Assembly: GCF_958979055.1 (NCBI RefSeq)
Contig: NC_084895.1
Coordinates: 19,638,501-19,702,500, forward strand
DNA: 64,000 bases
Reading direction: 5' to 3'
Source of the DNA: Alnus glutinosa
Taxonomy: Eukaryota; Streptophyta; Magnoliopsida; Fagales; Betulaceae
The notes below the pieces were generated by a model. That model worked only from the letters and a program-made list of their open reading frames with translations, made no database searches and was not told the DNA's origin. The position numbers and the translations under genes were made by a program. The stretch's first letter is position 1. Every line of letters starts with the position of its first letter. This document shows positions 1 through 13,335 of this stretch, piece after piece.

Positions 1-23
1 TAACGATTCGAGTGCCTAAGAGT

Positions 24-559
24 TAGGGGTGTACAAGCAAGACGGTTATTAATAACCGTCAATAACCGCTAACCGGAGAAACTGAAAAATTAAAAATAAC
101 CGCAACCGGATAACTGGGTACCCGGTTGTGGTTATCGGTTATTAACCGGGTAACCGCAACTAGTTTTTATTATATAATAATAATAATAATAATAATAATC
201 GGACAAATCTCAATCAAAGGTCCCATACTCCCATTGTCTGCGTCCCAATTGTTACGCAGTGTATCAAGGTATATCAGGTCCCATGTTTTGCTAATGTTTT
301 ATTATGCAGTTTATCAAAGGAATATTAGGTCCCATGTTTTGCTGTCTATAGAAGTTAATGGTAATTTTATTTAATGATGTTTTGCTTCGCCTTTCGTGAT
401 GGCATTTTTGGTTAGGTACATGATTGAATTGCATGAGCTAGATTTGCGCCATTGATCATAAAATTTATGTTTTGTTCATCCATAGGAATAACCAGAGACC
501 TCGGTTGCAGTTGTGGTTATGAGCAAATAACCGCTACCGCAATCTGTTGTACACCCCTA
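24..559. mobile_element. hAT-type MITE nested in Ty3 element
   Basis: The ends are inverted: TAGGGGTGTACAA at 24 and TTGTACACCCCTA ending at 559. They are flanked by an imperfect 8-bp duplication, CTAAGAGT (16-23) and CTAGGAGG (560-567). An 8-bp target duplication and a TAGGGGTG terminus are typical of plant hAT elements. The interior has repeated AACCG/CGGTT words, a (TAA)n run near 174-200 and no transposase ORF, so it is non-autonomous. Confidence 0.7.
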
Positions 560-1114
560 CTAGGAGGCTTAGTCCTTTTTTTTCTTTTCTTTTTTTTCTT
601 TTCTTTTTTTTTCTTTTTTTTTTTCGGCATTATGCATTTCAACCTTTTTTGCTGCTTCCGATAATTTGTGTAATCATTGACTCAAATCTTAATGAAGCTT
701 CGGCCTTTTGAATGGAATTTTTGAAAATTTCTTATCTGTATTTTGTGTTTACCTTTTGTATTCTTGCATTCGGCATTTTGTAACTAATAGTAGAATCGCC
801 CAACTTTTGGCTAAGTGTAAAAGTTTAAGTATTGAGTATACTAATAGTAGTACCATCCAACTTTTATACTTCGCTGAATTTGGCTAAGTGTGAAAGTTTT
901 AAGTATTGAATATTTGTCAAGCATTTGAGTACCGAGAGTACCCCTAGAATTTTTTTTTAGAATTAGCAAAATTTGGCTAAGTGTAAAAGTTTAATCAAAG
1001 CTTTTGAAAACCAGTGTTTTACCGAAAATCAAGTAGTATGATTAGTCCCCGAATTTTCCGTTGAATACGGGTTTTTCGGATTTTTCAACCTTGATTTACT
1101 TGGCATTTTATCGA

Positions 1115-1649
1115 GTCTTGGATCAAATCCTCTCGGTGTGATTCGGGTCATATTAATTTTTCCGATCGGAATCATCTCAGCGTGATTCAAGTCTCGGCTC
1201 GAATCCCCTCAACGTGATTCGAGTCATATAAATTTTTCGAACTTGAATCCCCTCAACGTGATTCGACTCATATAAATTTTTTCGACTTGAATCCCCTCAA
1301 CGAGATTCAAGTCTCGGCTCGAATCCCCTCAATGTGATTCGAGTCATATAAATTTTTTCGACTTGAATCCCCTCAACGTGATTTAAGTCTTGACTCAAAT
1401 CCCCTCAACGTGATTCGAGACATATAAATTTTCCCGACTTGAATCCCCTCAACGTAATTAAAGTCTTGGCTTGAATCCCCTCAATGTGATTCGAGTCTCG
1501 GCTCGAATCACCTCAACGTAATTTGAGTTATATAAATTTTTTCGACTTGAATCCCCTCAGCGTGATTCAAGTCATATAAATTTTTTTGGCTTGAATCCCC
1601 TCAACGTGATTCAAGTCTCTACTCGAATCCCCTTAACGTGATTCGAGTC
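1115..1649 (-). repeat. Tandem array of about 14 palindromic units, 3' part of Ty3 element
   Basis: Each unit is a 10-bp arm, a roughly 10-nt loop (CCCTCAACGT consensus) and the complementary arm. A typical unit reads GACTTGAATC, loop, GATTCAAGTC. A second version reads GGCTCGAATC, loop, GATTCGAGTC, so a T-A pair is swapped for a C-G pair and the stem survives. Some units are joined directly and others are separated by an AT-rich spacer (ATATAAATTTTT). About fourteen units can be counted by eye, and the outer ones are more degenerate. The array lies just downstream of the integrase stop in the element's own orientation. Confidence 0.85.
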
Positions 1650-1739
1650 ATATAAGTTTGTTGCGATGGTGTTTTGCACTTTAGTATGCTGTCTGAATCT
1701 GCATTTATTGATGAACCAGTAAGTTTAAAAACAAGCAGA

Positions 1740-2754
1740 TTACATATAATACTTTTGAAGATGTTCGGCATTCCATGGTCTTGGCAGCTTTTTTCTTTTG
1801 GTGTCTTCAAGGTGGTACACTCCCTTTGGATTACTTCTGATGACTCGGAAAGGTCATTCCCAAACCAGCCCTAACTTCTCCTTTGTGGGGTCTTTGGCTG
1901 CCAATGTTACCTTCCGAAGCACTCAATCACCTAGATTGAATGATCGAGGCTTAACTGTTTTGTTGTAATACCGGGCTATTTTTTCCTTATAAGCGGAAGT
2001 TCTGATTTTCGCTCTTTCACGCCTTTCATCCAAGAGGTCCAGGTGGAGTTTTAGCCCTTTGCTGTTGAGACCGGGGTTATAATGCTGAACACGAAAGCTT
2101 GGGGAACCCACTTCAACTGGGCTCATCGTTTCGACCCCGAACGCAAGGAAGTAGGGAGTTTCTGAAGTTGCCAAGCGGGTTGTGGTTCGATATTACCACA
2201 AGACTTTCGGTAAATATTATACCCATCCTCCCTTTCGCTTCAGGAGTTTCTTCTTCAACATCCTCACTAAGGTTTTATTTGTAGCTTCAACCTACCCGTT
2301 GGACTGAGGATGATCCACCGATGAGAAGAAATGACGGATTCTGAGCTAGGAACATCACTCTTGGAATGGTCTGCAGTCAAACTGCGTTCCATTGTCGATA
2401 ATTAAGGCATAAAGTATTCCGAACCGAGATACAATCACCTTCCAGAGGAAAGTTTTGATCGCCCTAGTTGTGATAGTCACCAGAGGCTCGACTTCTGCCC
2501 ACTTGATGAAGTAGTCCACTGCGACTACTAGGAATCTACAATTCCCCTTTCCTGTGGGCATAGGACCTACAATGTCGACCCCCCATTGGGCAAACAACCA
2601 TGGTGACGAAACCAAGATGAGTTCTGCTGGAGGATTTGTTGGAATCTTCGCAAACCTTTGACATTTGTTGCACCTTTGGACCATCTCCATTGAGTCTTGG
2701 TTCATCATTGGCCAATAGTAGCCAGCTTGTACAGCTTTGTGAGCTAACATCCAA
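1740..2754 (-). pseudogene. Ty3 integrase (broken)
   Basis: The 5' part has the zinc-binding HHCC region (RCNKCQRFA) and the core with GVDIVGP and IIDNGTQF, which supply the two catalytic Asp. The following stretch reads DHPQSNG-stop-VEATNKT and contains the catalytic Glu. The C-terminal part has RARYYN-like and PWNAEHLQKYY motifs, and the natural stop is at 1740-1742. The reading frame is broken near 2355 and by a TAG at 2292-2294, where Gln is expected. Integrase joins element cDNA to the host chromosome, and this copy cannot make it. No chromodomain is seen after the core. Confidence 0.85.
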
Positions 2755-3160
2755 CCTCTCGAATGGCTACCGCATACTCATTCGTGAATTTCTTCCAGCA
2801 CATATTTTGCCTCAATTGTTGAGAGGCACTTCAGGAGTGGAAGCGTATAGCCTCGGCAATACAGAATTTCACCGATGAGAGTGTACCGAGCTAACTGCAT
2901 CCAAATTTTTTGAGCTTCCTTTTTGTCGTTCGGTAGTTTTCATCTTTCAGGTCTTCAACTACAGTCCTAGCCCATTCAGGGATGGTGTAAGAATCTTTGA
3001 TCTACATCATCGACTCAGAGTAGCTATAGAGGGGTTATCTAGAACAACCACTCGCTGTTTTGACTTTTGAGGCCACGATCTTCTTATTTGTAGCCGACCC
3101 TAGCTGAGCCAATGCATCTGTCCATTCGTTTTTAGTCCTCGGGATTTGGGTGACAATCAC

Positions 3161-3412
3161 TCACTCGAAATGGTCCCAAAAACTTTGAACTTTGGCCAGG
3201 TACTTGATCATTTTCTCACCCTTGGTGTCTGATGCACCTTGCATGTGACCGACAACCACTTGTGAGTCACTCCAGATTTCTAGGTTCTCTGCCCCAAGAT
3301 GTTCTGCTAGGCTGAGGCCTGTTATTACCGATTCATACTCTGCCTCATTTTTTGTGGTTAGAAAATTCAGCTTTAGTGCTACTGAAATTTCTTCTTTGTC
3401 TGGTGTCATCAA
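3161..3412 (-). pseudogene. Ty3 RNase H domain (Tat-type), fragment
   Basis: The peptide has the NEAEYE motif and the LEIWSDSQVVV motif, which carry the acidic residues of an RNase H fold, in the style of the extra RNase H found in Tat-lineage Ty3 elements. It lies between reverse transcriptase (3463-4512) and integrase (1740-2754), where this domain belongs. It is isolated from its neighbours by frame breaks. RNase H removes the RNA strand during cDNA synthesis. Confidence 0.75.
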
Positions 3413-3462
3413 GGCAACTATGGCTCCGCTTCGGGATTTTATGGATGATCCATCAACATAGG

Positions 3463-4512
3463 CTATCCACGTATCTCCTTTGGGAAGCTCTTCACTCTTG
3501 GAAGGGTTGCTAAATTCTGCAATATCGAGCTAACAGCTGATGGTGATACTGCTAGGTATAAGTAGAGGATTTCCCCATCTTCTGGTGAGCTCAGGAGTGG
3601 TGGATTGGCTAGGTACTTCTTCAGTTGTCCGAAGGCCTCTTCACACTCGGTGCTCCAGACAAACGTCTTTCGAAGTATCTTGAAGAAGGGCAAGCACTTA
3701 TCCGTTGATCGGGAGATGAAACGGTTTAAAGCCGTAATCCTCCCGATCAATTGCTGTAGTTGCTTCGTTGTACGGGGAGCTTGCATTTCCAACATAGCCA
3801 GGACTTTCTCTGGGTTTGCCTTGATTCCTCTGTTTGAGATCATGAACCCCAGGAATTTACCTGATGATATGCCAAAGGCGCACTTTGCTGGGTTCAACTT
3901 CATCTGATATATCCTCAGCGTGTTGAAGGTTTCTTCGAGATCGACCAAATGACCGGCCGCTTTTTGGCTCTTCACCAGCATGTCATCTACGTATACTTCC
4001 ACATTTTTCCCGATTTGATCTCGGAACATTTTGTTGACCAGCCTTTGATAGGTTGCACCGACATTTTTTAACCCGAAAGGCATCATCTTGTAATAGTATA
4101 ACCCTCGGTCAGTGATGAAGGAAGTTTTTTCTTCGTCGAGATCATTCATATGGATCTAGTTGTAGCCTGAGAAGGCGTCCATAAAGCTCAAGAGCTCATG
4201 CCCCGAGGTGGAGTCTATTAGGACATCCATCCGGGGGAGAGGAAAGCTATCCTTTGGGCACGCCTTGTTGAGGTCGGTGAAATCTACACAGATTCTCCAT
4301 CTTCCGCTTGATTTTTTCATCAGGACAACATTAGCTAGCCACTCGGGATAGTCTACCTCTCGGATAAAACCGGCTTGCAGTAGCTTCTCCACTTCTTCAT
4401 GTATGGCTTGGTTTCTTTCTGGAGCAAAGTTTCTTCTCTTTTGCTTGACGGGTTGGTGGTTTGGGTCGATATTCAACCTGTGCGAAATTACCGAGAGGTC
4501 AATCCCTAGCAT
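3463..4512 (-). pseudogene. Ty3 reverse transcriptase (one internal stop)
   Basis: The domain begins with the conserved KQKRRNFAPERNQAI region and the FIREVDYPEWLANVV motif. It continues through VDFTDLNKACPKD, MPFGLKN and the active site YVDDML (about 4000), then the connection region GRITALNRFISRSTDKC. A TAG at 4156-4158 falls in the GYNQI motif in place of Gln and splits the domain into 4156-4512 and 3463-4149. All catalytic Asp are still present. A further frameshift leads toward the RNase H part. The role in the element is copying its RNA into DNA. Confidence 0.85.
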
Positions 4513-4675
4513 ATCTTCATAGCACTAGTCAAATACGTCAGTGTTGCTTCGAAGGAAAGCCACCAAGGATTCTTTGATTTCCAGAGGTAACAGAGATCCG
4601 ATCTTGACTCTTTTCTCTATACCCCCCCACTTCAAATTCTTCTATCTCCTCAGCTGCCTCCCTCGACTGTAGTTG

Positions 4676-5041
4676 CTATTGCTCGCCTTTCTCCCTGTGA
4701 TTACCCCGAGTAGGGGTTTCCTTCATAGACACATTGTAGCATTGGCGTGCTGCACCCTGTTCTCCCCTTACTTCTCCAACTCCTTTCTCGGTCGGGAATT
4801 TGATCTTCAAATGCGAGGTGGAAGCGACCGCTTTCAGGTCGTTGAGGGCTGTCCTTCCAAGAATCGCATTGTAGGTGGAGGGTCTATCGGCCAACAAAAA
4901 CTTGACCATGATAGTTTTTGTGGTCAGATGATCCCTGGCCGTGACAGGATGCTTGATAGAATCGATCGGTTGGACTTGTTCCCCTGCAAACCCGAGTAAA
5001 AGGCAAGTAGCAGGGACCACCTTTTCCGGGCTAATCTCCAT
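4676..5041 (-). pseudogene. Ty3 protease region, degenerate
   Basis: The peptide includes VKFLLADRPSTYNAILGRTALNDLKAV (motifs only quoted in part: STYNAILGR, ALNDL). This is the typical end of the retropepsin domain of plant Ty3 elements, and KFPTEKGVGEVRG follows. The catalytic DTG/DSG motif should lie just upstream, near 5080-5130, where the frame is broken. Position between gag and reverse transcriptase supports the call. In the family the enzyme matures the Gag-Pol polyprotein. Confidence 0.6.
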
Positions 5042-5122
5042 GCTTCAAAAGACCGACCAATATAAGATATCGGCTGAGCTTTCGTTATCAACGAACATTC
5101 AGTGGATTTGGTGGTTGGGCAC

Positions 5123-6915
5123 CTAGAGCGTGATCACGATCGCATCAGTATGAGAGAGTGAAACTCCCGCATAGTCTTCATTTGAAAATCCCACCACCAA
5201 AGACTCCCTTCGGTGGGACTTGTGAGACCTTTTTATAGTCATAACCTCCCAATGCTTCTGGTACCGAGCGTAGGCTTTCCTATCTGCACTCGTTTCTCCT
5301 CCTCCTCCTCCTCCGAAACCTCCGAATATGGTTCGGATGTCGGAAATGACTGGCTCATTTTGAGGATCATGATGCGGTGCGCCTCTGCTCTTACTTCTTT
5401 CTCGCCGAGGTTCCTCCCTTCTTCTGTCTCCCTGATCGTCTTGGTGCTTTGGAGGGGAGTGATCTCGGCGCCTTGGTTCTTGGTCTTGATGCGACCGAGA
5501 CCCCTGATTCTGCCGAGGTTGGCCTTGGTTATCTGCTATAAAACGGAGAAGTTTTCCGTTCTTAATAAACTTCTTAATCAGGACTCGGAGATTTTTGCAC
5601 TCCTTGGTAAGGTGGCCTTGGGCGTCATGAAACGCGCAGAATTTGTGTATGTTTTCTTCTTTCACATATTTATTGTGGAGGGGATAAGGTCTCTTGTACT
5701 GCGGATCCCTCCTGATCTCCATTAATACTTCATTAATAGGGGAATTCCAGGGAGTCTAGGTCATTTATACAGAACTGTTAATACTTCGTAGGCTCTATTG
5801 CTGTCTTCGTCTCGGCCGATTTTTCCTCTTTTCGGACTTTTTTGTTTTTCTCGGAACTGCCCGACTCCGGAACCTTCTGCTTCTGGGACTCTCTCAGAGC
5901 CGTGAGGGTTTCCTCTTGGTTTATGTATTTCTCGATTACCTCCGTGAGGTCAGCCAAATTCTCTGGATGATTGAGAGTGATCTTGGACATTATGGGCCCT
6001 TCCACCCGTAATCCTTGATAAAGGGTAGCATAAACCATCTCCTCGGTTGGATTATCAACCGTGAGTCTTGCTTGATTGAATCGGACCACATAATCCTTCA
6101 AAGGCTCGTCCTCCTTCTGGCACATCGTCATCAGTTGACCGGAAGGCTTCTTCTGTTTACACCTAACCAGGAACTGGATTACGAATTTCCGTCTGAGATC
6201 CTCAAAACTAGTGATGGAACTCGGAGGGAGTTTTCGAAATAAGTCCCGGGCAGAACCGGGGCAAAGTAAACGAAAAGGCTTGGCATGCTAGCTCCTGTGG
6301 TGTCCCCCGAAGATCCATATGCACCTTGTAGTTGTCAAGATGCTCAGTTGGATCTTCAACCTCGGTATAAGTCTGGATGGTCGGGATTTTGAATTTTTTG
6401 GGGAGGTGGATCGCCATGATACACTCGGTGAATGGGGAAGACCTATTCAAGAGACTGTCCACTCGAGAAATTTTTCCCTTACTCTTATGTTGGATCTCAT
6501 GCTGCAGATGGTTATACTTTTCTTCATACTTTTCATCGAGCATGGCGATAGCTTTGTTGAGCCTTTTTTCTTCATAGCAAGGATTCACTGCATCTCCGCT
6601 AGGGGGAGGGTTTCTAGCTTCCTTGGCTCACCGAGACCGATTTTCGGGCTGGCTTCTCTTGGTAGCCCTTCTGGTCTCCCTATCTTTTTCTTCGTTCGTG
6701 TTGTTCTCTCCTTCTCCATGCCCTTTAGATGCCTCAGGAGCTCGTTCATCCGTCAGTCACCTCTATAGAAGGAGGTTCTATTGAGCTAAGACCTCCATGT
6801 CCTTAGACATTTGGGCTATTTGAGCCTCCATCTCAGCTACATTATGATGGGATGTACCCCCCACCTTGTGCTGGGGGTTGTTTGCTCCTGAGGCCGTGGC
6901 TCTTGTTCGCACCAT
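5123..6915 (-). pseudogene. Ty3 gag, fragmented
   Basis: The likely original start is the ATG at 6915 (MVRTRATASG). The coding sequence is now spread over several frames: 6915-6778, 6588-6208, 6131-5778 and 5722-5123. Recognisable parts are the capsid region (LPKKFKIPTIQTYTEVEDP, then VRFNQARLTV and EEMVYATLYQGL) and a late region KFCAFHDAQGHLTKECKNL resembling a zinc-knuckle remnant, followed by an Arg/Asp/His-rich tail. The same blocks occur in the intact gag at 31553-33040, so both elements belong to one broad lineage. Gag would form the cytoplasmic particle. Confidence 0.8.
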
Positions 6916-6976
6916 TTCGTATTTTTTTTTTCTTTTTTCTTTTTTTGCGTAGTAAACGAAGCACACTTGCTAATGG

Positions 6977-6998
6977 TTTTCCACAGACGGCATCAATC
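6977..6998 (-). other. Primer-binding site of Ty3 element
   Basis: On the minus strand, directly after the LTR end TTCTAACA, the sequence reads GATTGATGCCGTCTGTGG. This matches the GCCGTCTGTGG core of tRNA-primed plant Ty3 elements and closely resembles the site at 31493-31511. The position next to the LTR fixes the LTR border. Confidence 0.65.
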
Positions 6999-7582
6999 TG
7001 TTAGAATAGATTTCGGTTTGGTAACTTGTTGAATTGAAAGAGCCTGCCTTCTGACCTGTAAAAGAGAAAACTGCATCGGGGGGGACCCGACAATCCCACT
7101 CCGATGCTAGAGTCAATATTATCTCAAGCGTATATCTCTTTTCTTATCACAGAGAGCAATCTTTCTACCCTGTGTAGTTTGTGAGGTATTTATAGACGGA
7201 GTGTTGGGAATGGCCGGTTGTATCATTGGACCACGTGTTGGGTCTGGAGCATTTGTCGACCATCTGGATCGTGGTACATGCTTCACGATCCTTGCGGAGT
7301 CGGTCTTCAACCGGCTCTAGATCGTGGGGCACCTTCCGTGACAATCGCTATCGTGCCGATTGTGGCGTGTCCCCTATAATCATCGTTGGGTCGGTTTTTT
7401 AACCGGCCCTGGGATGTACGCGAACTTAGTATTTCACCGACTCTGTGTAAGATAGCCTCGGTGAAATGTTATCATGACCTATTGGGCCTTTTCGTTGATG
7501 AGCCCAATAGGTCTGGTTTGTTTTTGGGCTTGGTTGACCAAAGCTTCGGCCCATTCGGCAGGGTTGGGATTATTTCCCAACA
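6999..7582 (-). repeat. 5' LTR of the Ty3 element
   Basis: In element orientation it starts TGTTGGGAAATAATCCC (7582 downward) and ends TTCTAACA at 6999, giving the expected TG...CA ends and a length of 584 bp. A TATA box (TATAAATA on the minus strand, 7187-7194) would start transcription toward gag. No partner LTR is in the window, so age cannot be estimated. Its outer terminus resembles that of the element at 31036. Confidence 0.7.
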
Positions 7583-9552
<1,970 letters not shown>

Positions 9553-9555
<3 letters not shown>

Positions 9556-9734
9556 TAATGTTACACATTATCTCCTTGTCCTCCTTTTGTCCCCCCAAAA
9601 TTGATGTGGCTATTAAAATTACCATTGAATTTTTGATATATCACTCTTGAATTTTGATCAAATGGTGATTTTAAGAGCCACATCAATTTTGAGATGACAA
9701 AAGGAGGACAAGAGGATGATGTGTAGCATTACTC
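9553..9734. mobile_element. Foldback MITE, GAGTAATG family
   Basis: The element starts GAGTAATGTTACAC and ends GTGTAGCATTACTC. Most of its 182 bp is one imperfect palindrome (CTTGTCCTCCTTTTGTC pairs with GACAAAAGGAGGACAAG). The same family occurs at 24840-25004, 60975-61135 and 61914-62048. No coding capacity is seen. TA flanks suggest a Stowaway-like origin, but the target duplication is not clear. Confidence 0.65.
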
Positions 9735-9776
9735 CATTAATAATGGAGTGGTAGTTTGAGGGATTATGATCCTATA

Positions 9777-9955
9777 TAATTATTTACCTGAATTTGAGAG
9801 AATTCAGATAGGTAATTGTAAGAGACCACTTATGTGACCCGCCTGCTCAAATAAAAATTGGGTTGTTCGGCCATTTATCCTGTTAGATGGATCTCATAAG
9901 TGGTCTCTCACAATCACCTGCTTAAATTCTTTCAAATTCAGACAAATAATTGTAG
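9777..9955. mobile_element. Foldback MITE, AATTATTTG family
   Basis: The ends AATTATTTACCTGAATTTGAG and its complement at 9935-9955 are inverted, and the inner arms pair over GAGACCACTTATG/CATAAGTGGTCTC. Fragments of the same family, including the GTGGTCTCTCACAA word, lie at 49450-49600, 49720-49760, 50000-50065 and 59370-59440. Confidence 0.6.
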
Positions 9956-10182
9956 AATATACTAATTCTAGTTTGAAGGAGAGTGTATATTTTCCCTTAA
10001 ATTTTATAAAAGATGTCCAACATTGACTTTATGCATACATGTACAAACTTAAAAGCTTGACCATAAAATATTAAAATTGATATTATCCATTTCATTTAAA
10101 ATAAAGAGAATCAATCCACCAGTTCGTTCATGATGATTAAAGTGACATAAATAGAGTAGAAATAAGGTGACGAGCAAGAAAA

Positions 10183-12451
10183 TTAAGATTCTCCTGTTTT
10201 AAAACCAATCTTGAATGCTAATTCAGAGATTGCCCTTGTAGAAGAACCTTCTGCACTTAGTGCATTCTCAGCAGCCATCTTCATGTCTTTCATACGGCTG
10301 TGAACTCTTTTCCCCTCTTCTCCCACCATCAAACCCTTCACAATTTTCGCAATTTCTTCTCTGTTCACAAGGCCTTTCTTGTTAGCTTTTGGTCTTAAAG
10401 CCACTTCCAGATCCTCAACAAGTAACACTGCATTCATTCTTTGCTCTGAGTAAAGCGGCCATGCAATCAAAGGTATGCCATGCATGACACTCTCCAAGAT
10501 TGAATTCCAACCGCAATGCGTTAAGAACCCGCCCGTGGCGTCGTGGCTAAGGACTCGGGCCTGCGGCGCCCATGACGGCACCACTAGTCCTTGCCCTTTG
10601 GTCCTCTCAGCAAAACCTTCCGGCAAGAAAGTTAGAGGGTTTTCATGGCTTTGGTCACTGAGGTATGCTGCATTAGCCAATTCATTGTTTGGGCTTCTTG
10701 CAACCCATAAGAACTTTTGCTCACTCAATTCCAATCCTAAGGCTAGCTCATTGAGCTGATCATAGGATAGGGTTCCACCGCTCCCAAAAGACACAAATAT
10801 GACGGAGCCGCTTGGCTGATTGTCCAACCAACTTAAACACTCTCTCTCGTTAACCTGTCAGAATTTTATTAAAATGATTAAATTTATCATATTTTTTTTG
10901 TTGTCAATTTAAACTTTTAAAAAAAGTGATAATTTGACATAACATATATCAGAGCAAATGTTTTAAGTTTAAACCTTGTTTCTATTATTCACTTTTCATT
11001 CCAATTAAATATTTGACGTGAATTTGGGCCCACAAGCGAAGGAGAGTGTTAGAATTTATTTAAATGATTAAGATTCTGTTTGAGATTATGTTTAAAAATA
11101 AAGCTTTTGTCAATAGAAAGGCCTAAAAGTACTTTTTGTTTTAATTAAATATTTTGTTTGTTGGGTCTACATGTGAAGAGTAGTGTTAAAATATTATTTA
11201 AATGATTAAGAGCATGTTTGAGATTACTTTGAAAAATAGAGCTTCTGTATGTAAAAAAAGCCGAAAAGTGTGTGTTTTTTTTCTTGGGTACATCTTTTTA
11301 TAAACTAAAAACACTTTTTAAGCTCCTTAAAGTGCAAATGAAAAATGTAATTTTAAACTAAATCGCAAAAAATATATCGTTCAGAAAATGCATTTTTAAA
11401 AAATTACGATTTGAAAAAGAAAAATACTAGCCTTTTCCAATTGCAGAAAATGTGGTGCATTTTAAAAAACGCACGATTTTAAAGACTAAACTTAAATTTT
11501 AAAGGTTAAACTATGATTTTACCAAATACTTAATTGCGTTTTTAAAAATCATTTTTTTTAAATCACAAGTTTTAAAATTGTTATTTTAAAATAGCACATT
11601 TTAAAATCACAAATTCAAAAAGACCATTAATGCAATTCCAGACCAGCTCTAAATTTACCATTTTTTATCGATCTTAACTTGTAGGATAAGTACAAATTTA
11701 ACCCTACCTGTGTAGTACTTGAAGCAGTTTGAATGATGGGTCCAATTGGATAAATTGTGGGGTTTCCAGCTCCTTCCTCTTCCAAAGCTTTGACAGCTCT
11801 TCCTTGCAAGTCCATGGACGTATTAACCATAATGCCCTCAGCCAATCGGAGCCGTTTTGTGTGGCGAAGAAACAATTTGTACAGTTCACTTTTCCGGTCT
11901 TGAACGTGGTCCATAAGATCTCCACCGTCAAGAGGTACGCACCCCGGAAGTTTCAACGGTTCCGGCAGGTCTCTGTACTCGCACGAAATCGTCTCGTCCA
12001 GCTTTGGCAAATGCAAGAGCAACGACAGAGCCAAAGCACTTGACGTGAAGAAAATGTAGGGCGAGAGGTTTAGCTCCTTGGCAACATCTAGTGCGTCGGT
12101 GGCCGTATGATCGAGGATAACCGCGGCTAACCGAGAAGTTTCGACCAAGGACTTCAACACGTCGCGAATAGATGGCAGAGAGCGAGTCATGGTGAGGAAA
12201 ACTTGGATTCCGGGCTGTTCGCCGGCCGGGAGGTCGTTCAGGTTCACCGGAGGAAGAAAGACATGGTCTATGCTTGTGGGGAGAGCTTCGAGGACTCCTT
12301 TCATGGCTTTTGATGGAGACCCAATTGTGGGAATGATGCATGTGAGACGGTAGTCATGGCGAAGAGCAAGGATCTTGGCAAGCTCCACAAGTGGGATAAG
12401 GTGACCCATCCCTGGACTTGGTAGAATTGCTATGTGGGGTTTGTGTTCCAT
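10183..12451 (-). CDS. UDP-glycosyltransferase, UGT72B-like (copy 1)
   Basis: Two exons: 12451-11708 (248 codons) and 10854-10183 (223 codons plus stop), giving 471 aa, normal for plant family 1 UGTs. The intron has donor GTAGGG and acceptor GACAG and is phase 0. The start is the ATG of MEHKPH, since the codon upstream is not ATG. His17 (PSPGMGHLIPL) and Asp114 (VILDHTATDA) match the catalytic pair. The PSPG box runs from WAPQARVL to WPLYSEQ and ends in Gln, as in UDP-glucose users. The closest known relatives by motif are UGT72B enzymes (hydroquinone or chlorophenol glucosyltransferase, monolignol glucosides); the exact acceptor cannot be told. The protein is cytosolic in the family. A paralogue at 20243-22315 differs by about 23 residues. 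Confidence 0.92.
11300..11625. repeat. AT-rich dispersed repeat in UGT copy 1 intron
   Basis: The sequence is built of repeated words such as AATCGCA, TTTTTAAAAAT and ATTTTAAAAT. It is also found in the intron of UGT copy 2 (about 21180-21505) and, inverted, at 24575-24835. Its presence in both UGT introns means it was inserted before the duplication. No ORF or clear terminal repeats are visible. Confidence 0.5.
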
Positions 12452-12461
12452 GGACAAACTC

Positions 12462-12513
<52 letters not shown>

Positions 12514-13335
12514 TTGAGAATTTAGCCAGGACTAGATTTTCGAGACATGCATCGTGGAAAACACATGTTAGAATATAAATTAAATAATTAAATTAATCAC
12601 TTCCTATCAACAAATTAAATTATCTTAATATTTTAGAATAAGTGGTGATTTAACATTTTATCAAAGTAAAAAATTTTGAGTTTGAATCTTGTATCCATCA
12701 ATTTACTTCACACTTATATATATATATATATTGTATGTGTTGTTTTAGTGTTTAATACCAAAATGACTTCGTTTTGGATTGATATAGGTTATGTTTACAT
12801 TAGTTTGATTGGTTGTGTTGTTCTTTCGTGTAATATTTGGAGAAAAAGACAAAAGTAATGTGAAATTAATATATTTTTAAAAGATTAGGGCCTAAAAAAA
12901 ATTAAACCAAACCCAGCCCCAAAACAATAAAGTTTGACCAAAATTATTTACAAAATCGTTTAAAATAATCTCTAATAGAGATTCAAAAAAAAAGCACAAA
13001 TTAAAAGAGTAAAATAGGTTCAAAACGCCAATTAATTACCTAATATGCGGATAACAAATAATAACCACAATAACTGTACAAATACGGTTAGTAAAAATAT
13101 GAGGCAGATATCTAAAATTGATATCCGTATTTTGCAGATACGATTACAAATATTATAAATAACTATATCCATATTCGTATGTATGCCTCTACATTTTTAG
13201 TTCTGTCTTTGTCCGCAGACTTGACTTTAAGTCTTCAAGAAATTGTTTATACCAACAAAGGTCTAACCTTACACTTAATAATTTACGAGACATTAAAACA
13301 AAGTGACTTGCCACTCAAGCCCCGCGCTCAGGTTT
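12452..13335. other. Region upstream of UGT copy 1, no gene
   Basis: A long pyrimidine tract (12462-12512) precedes the UGT start codon and may belong to its 5' leader or promoter. A small TA run lies at 12716-12731. Between 13030 and 13190 there are AACCG/ATCCG-type words like those of the hAT MITEs, probably a degraded copy. No coding region is supported. Confidence 0.4.

Larger units (their letters stand above)
1..7582 (-). mobile_element. Ty3/gypsy LTR retrotransposon, Tat-like, decayed, cut by window start
   Basis: Read on the minus strand the order is 5' LTR (7582-6999), primer-binding site, gag, protease, reverse transcriptase, RNase H, integrase, then a long 3' untranslated part with a tandem hairpin array. 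This order, with integrase last, is the Ty3 order. The RNase H followed by integrase without a chromodomain, and a long 3' noncoding part, fit the plant Tat lineage. No second LTR is visible down to base 1, and sequence resembling the 3' untranslated part (560-1110) continues to the window edge with a hAT MITE inside it, so the 3' LTR probably lies outside. All coding domains carry stops or frameshifts, so the copy is dead. Confidence 0.85.

Noticed and set aside
126..664. Small open frames at the window start
   Set aside because: They lie inside a hAT MITE, a (TAA)n run and a poly(T/C) tract.
6999..7582. Solo LTR
   Set aside because: A primer-binding site and a gag start follow directly on the minus strand, so it is the 5' LTR of the adjoining element.
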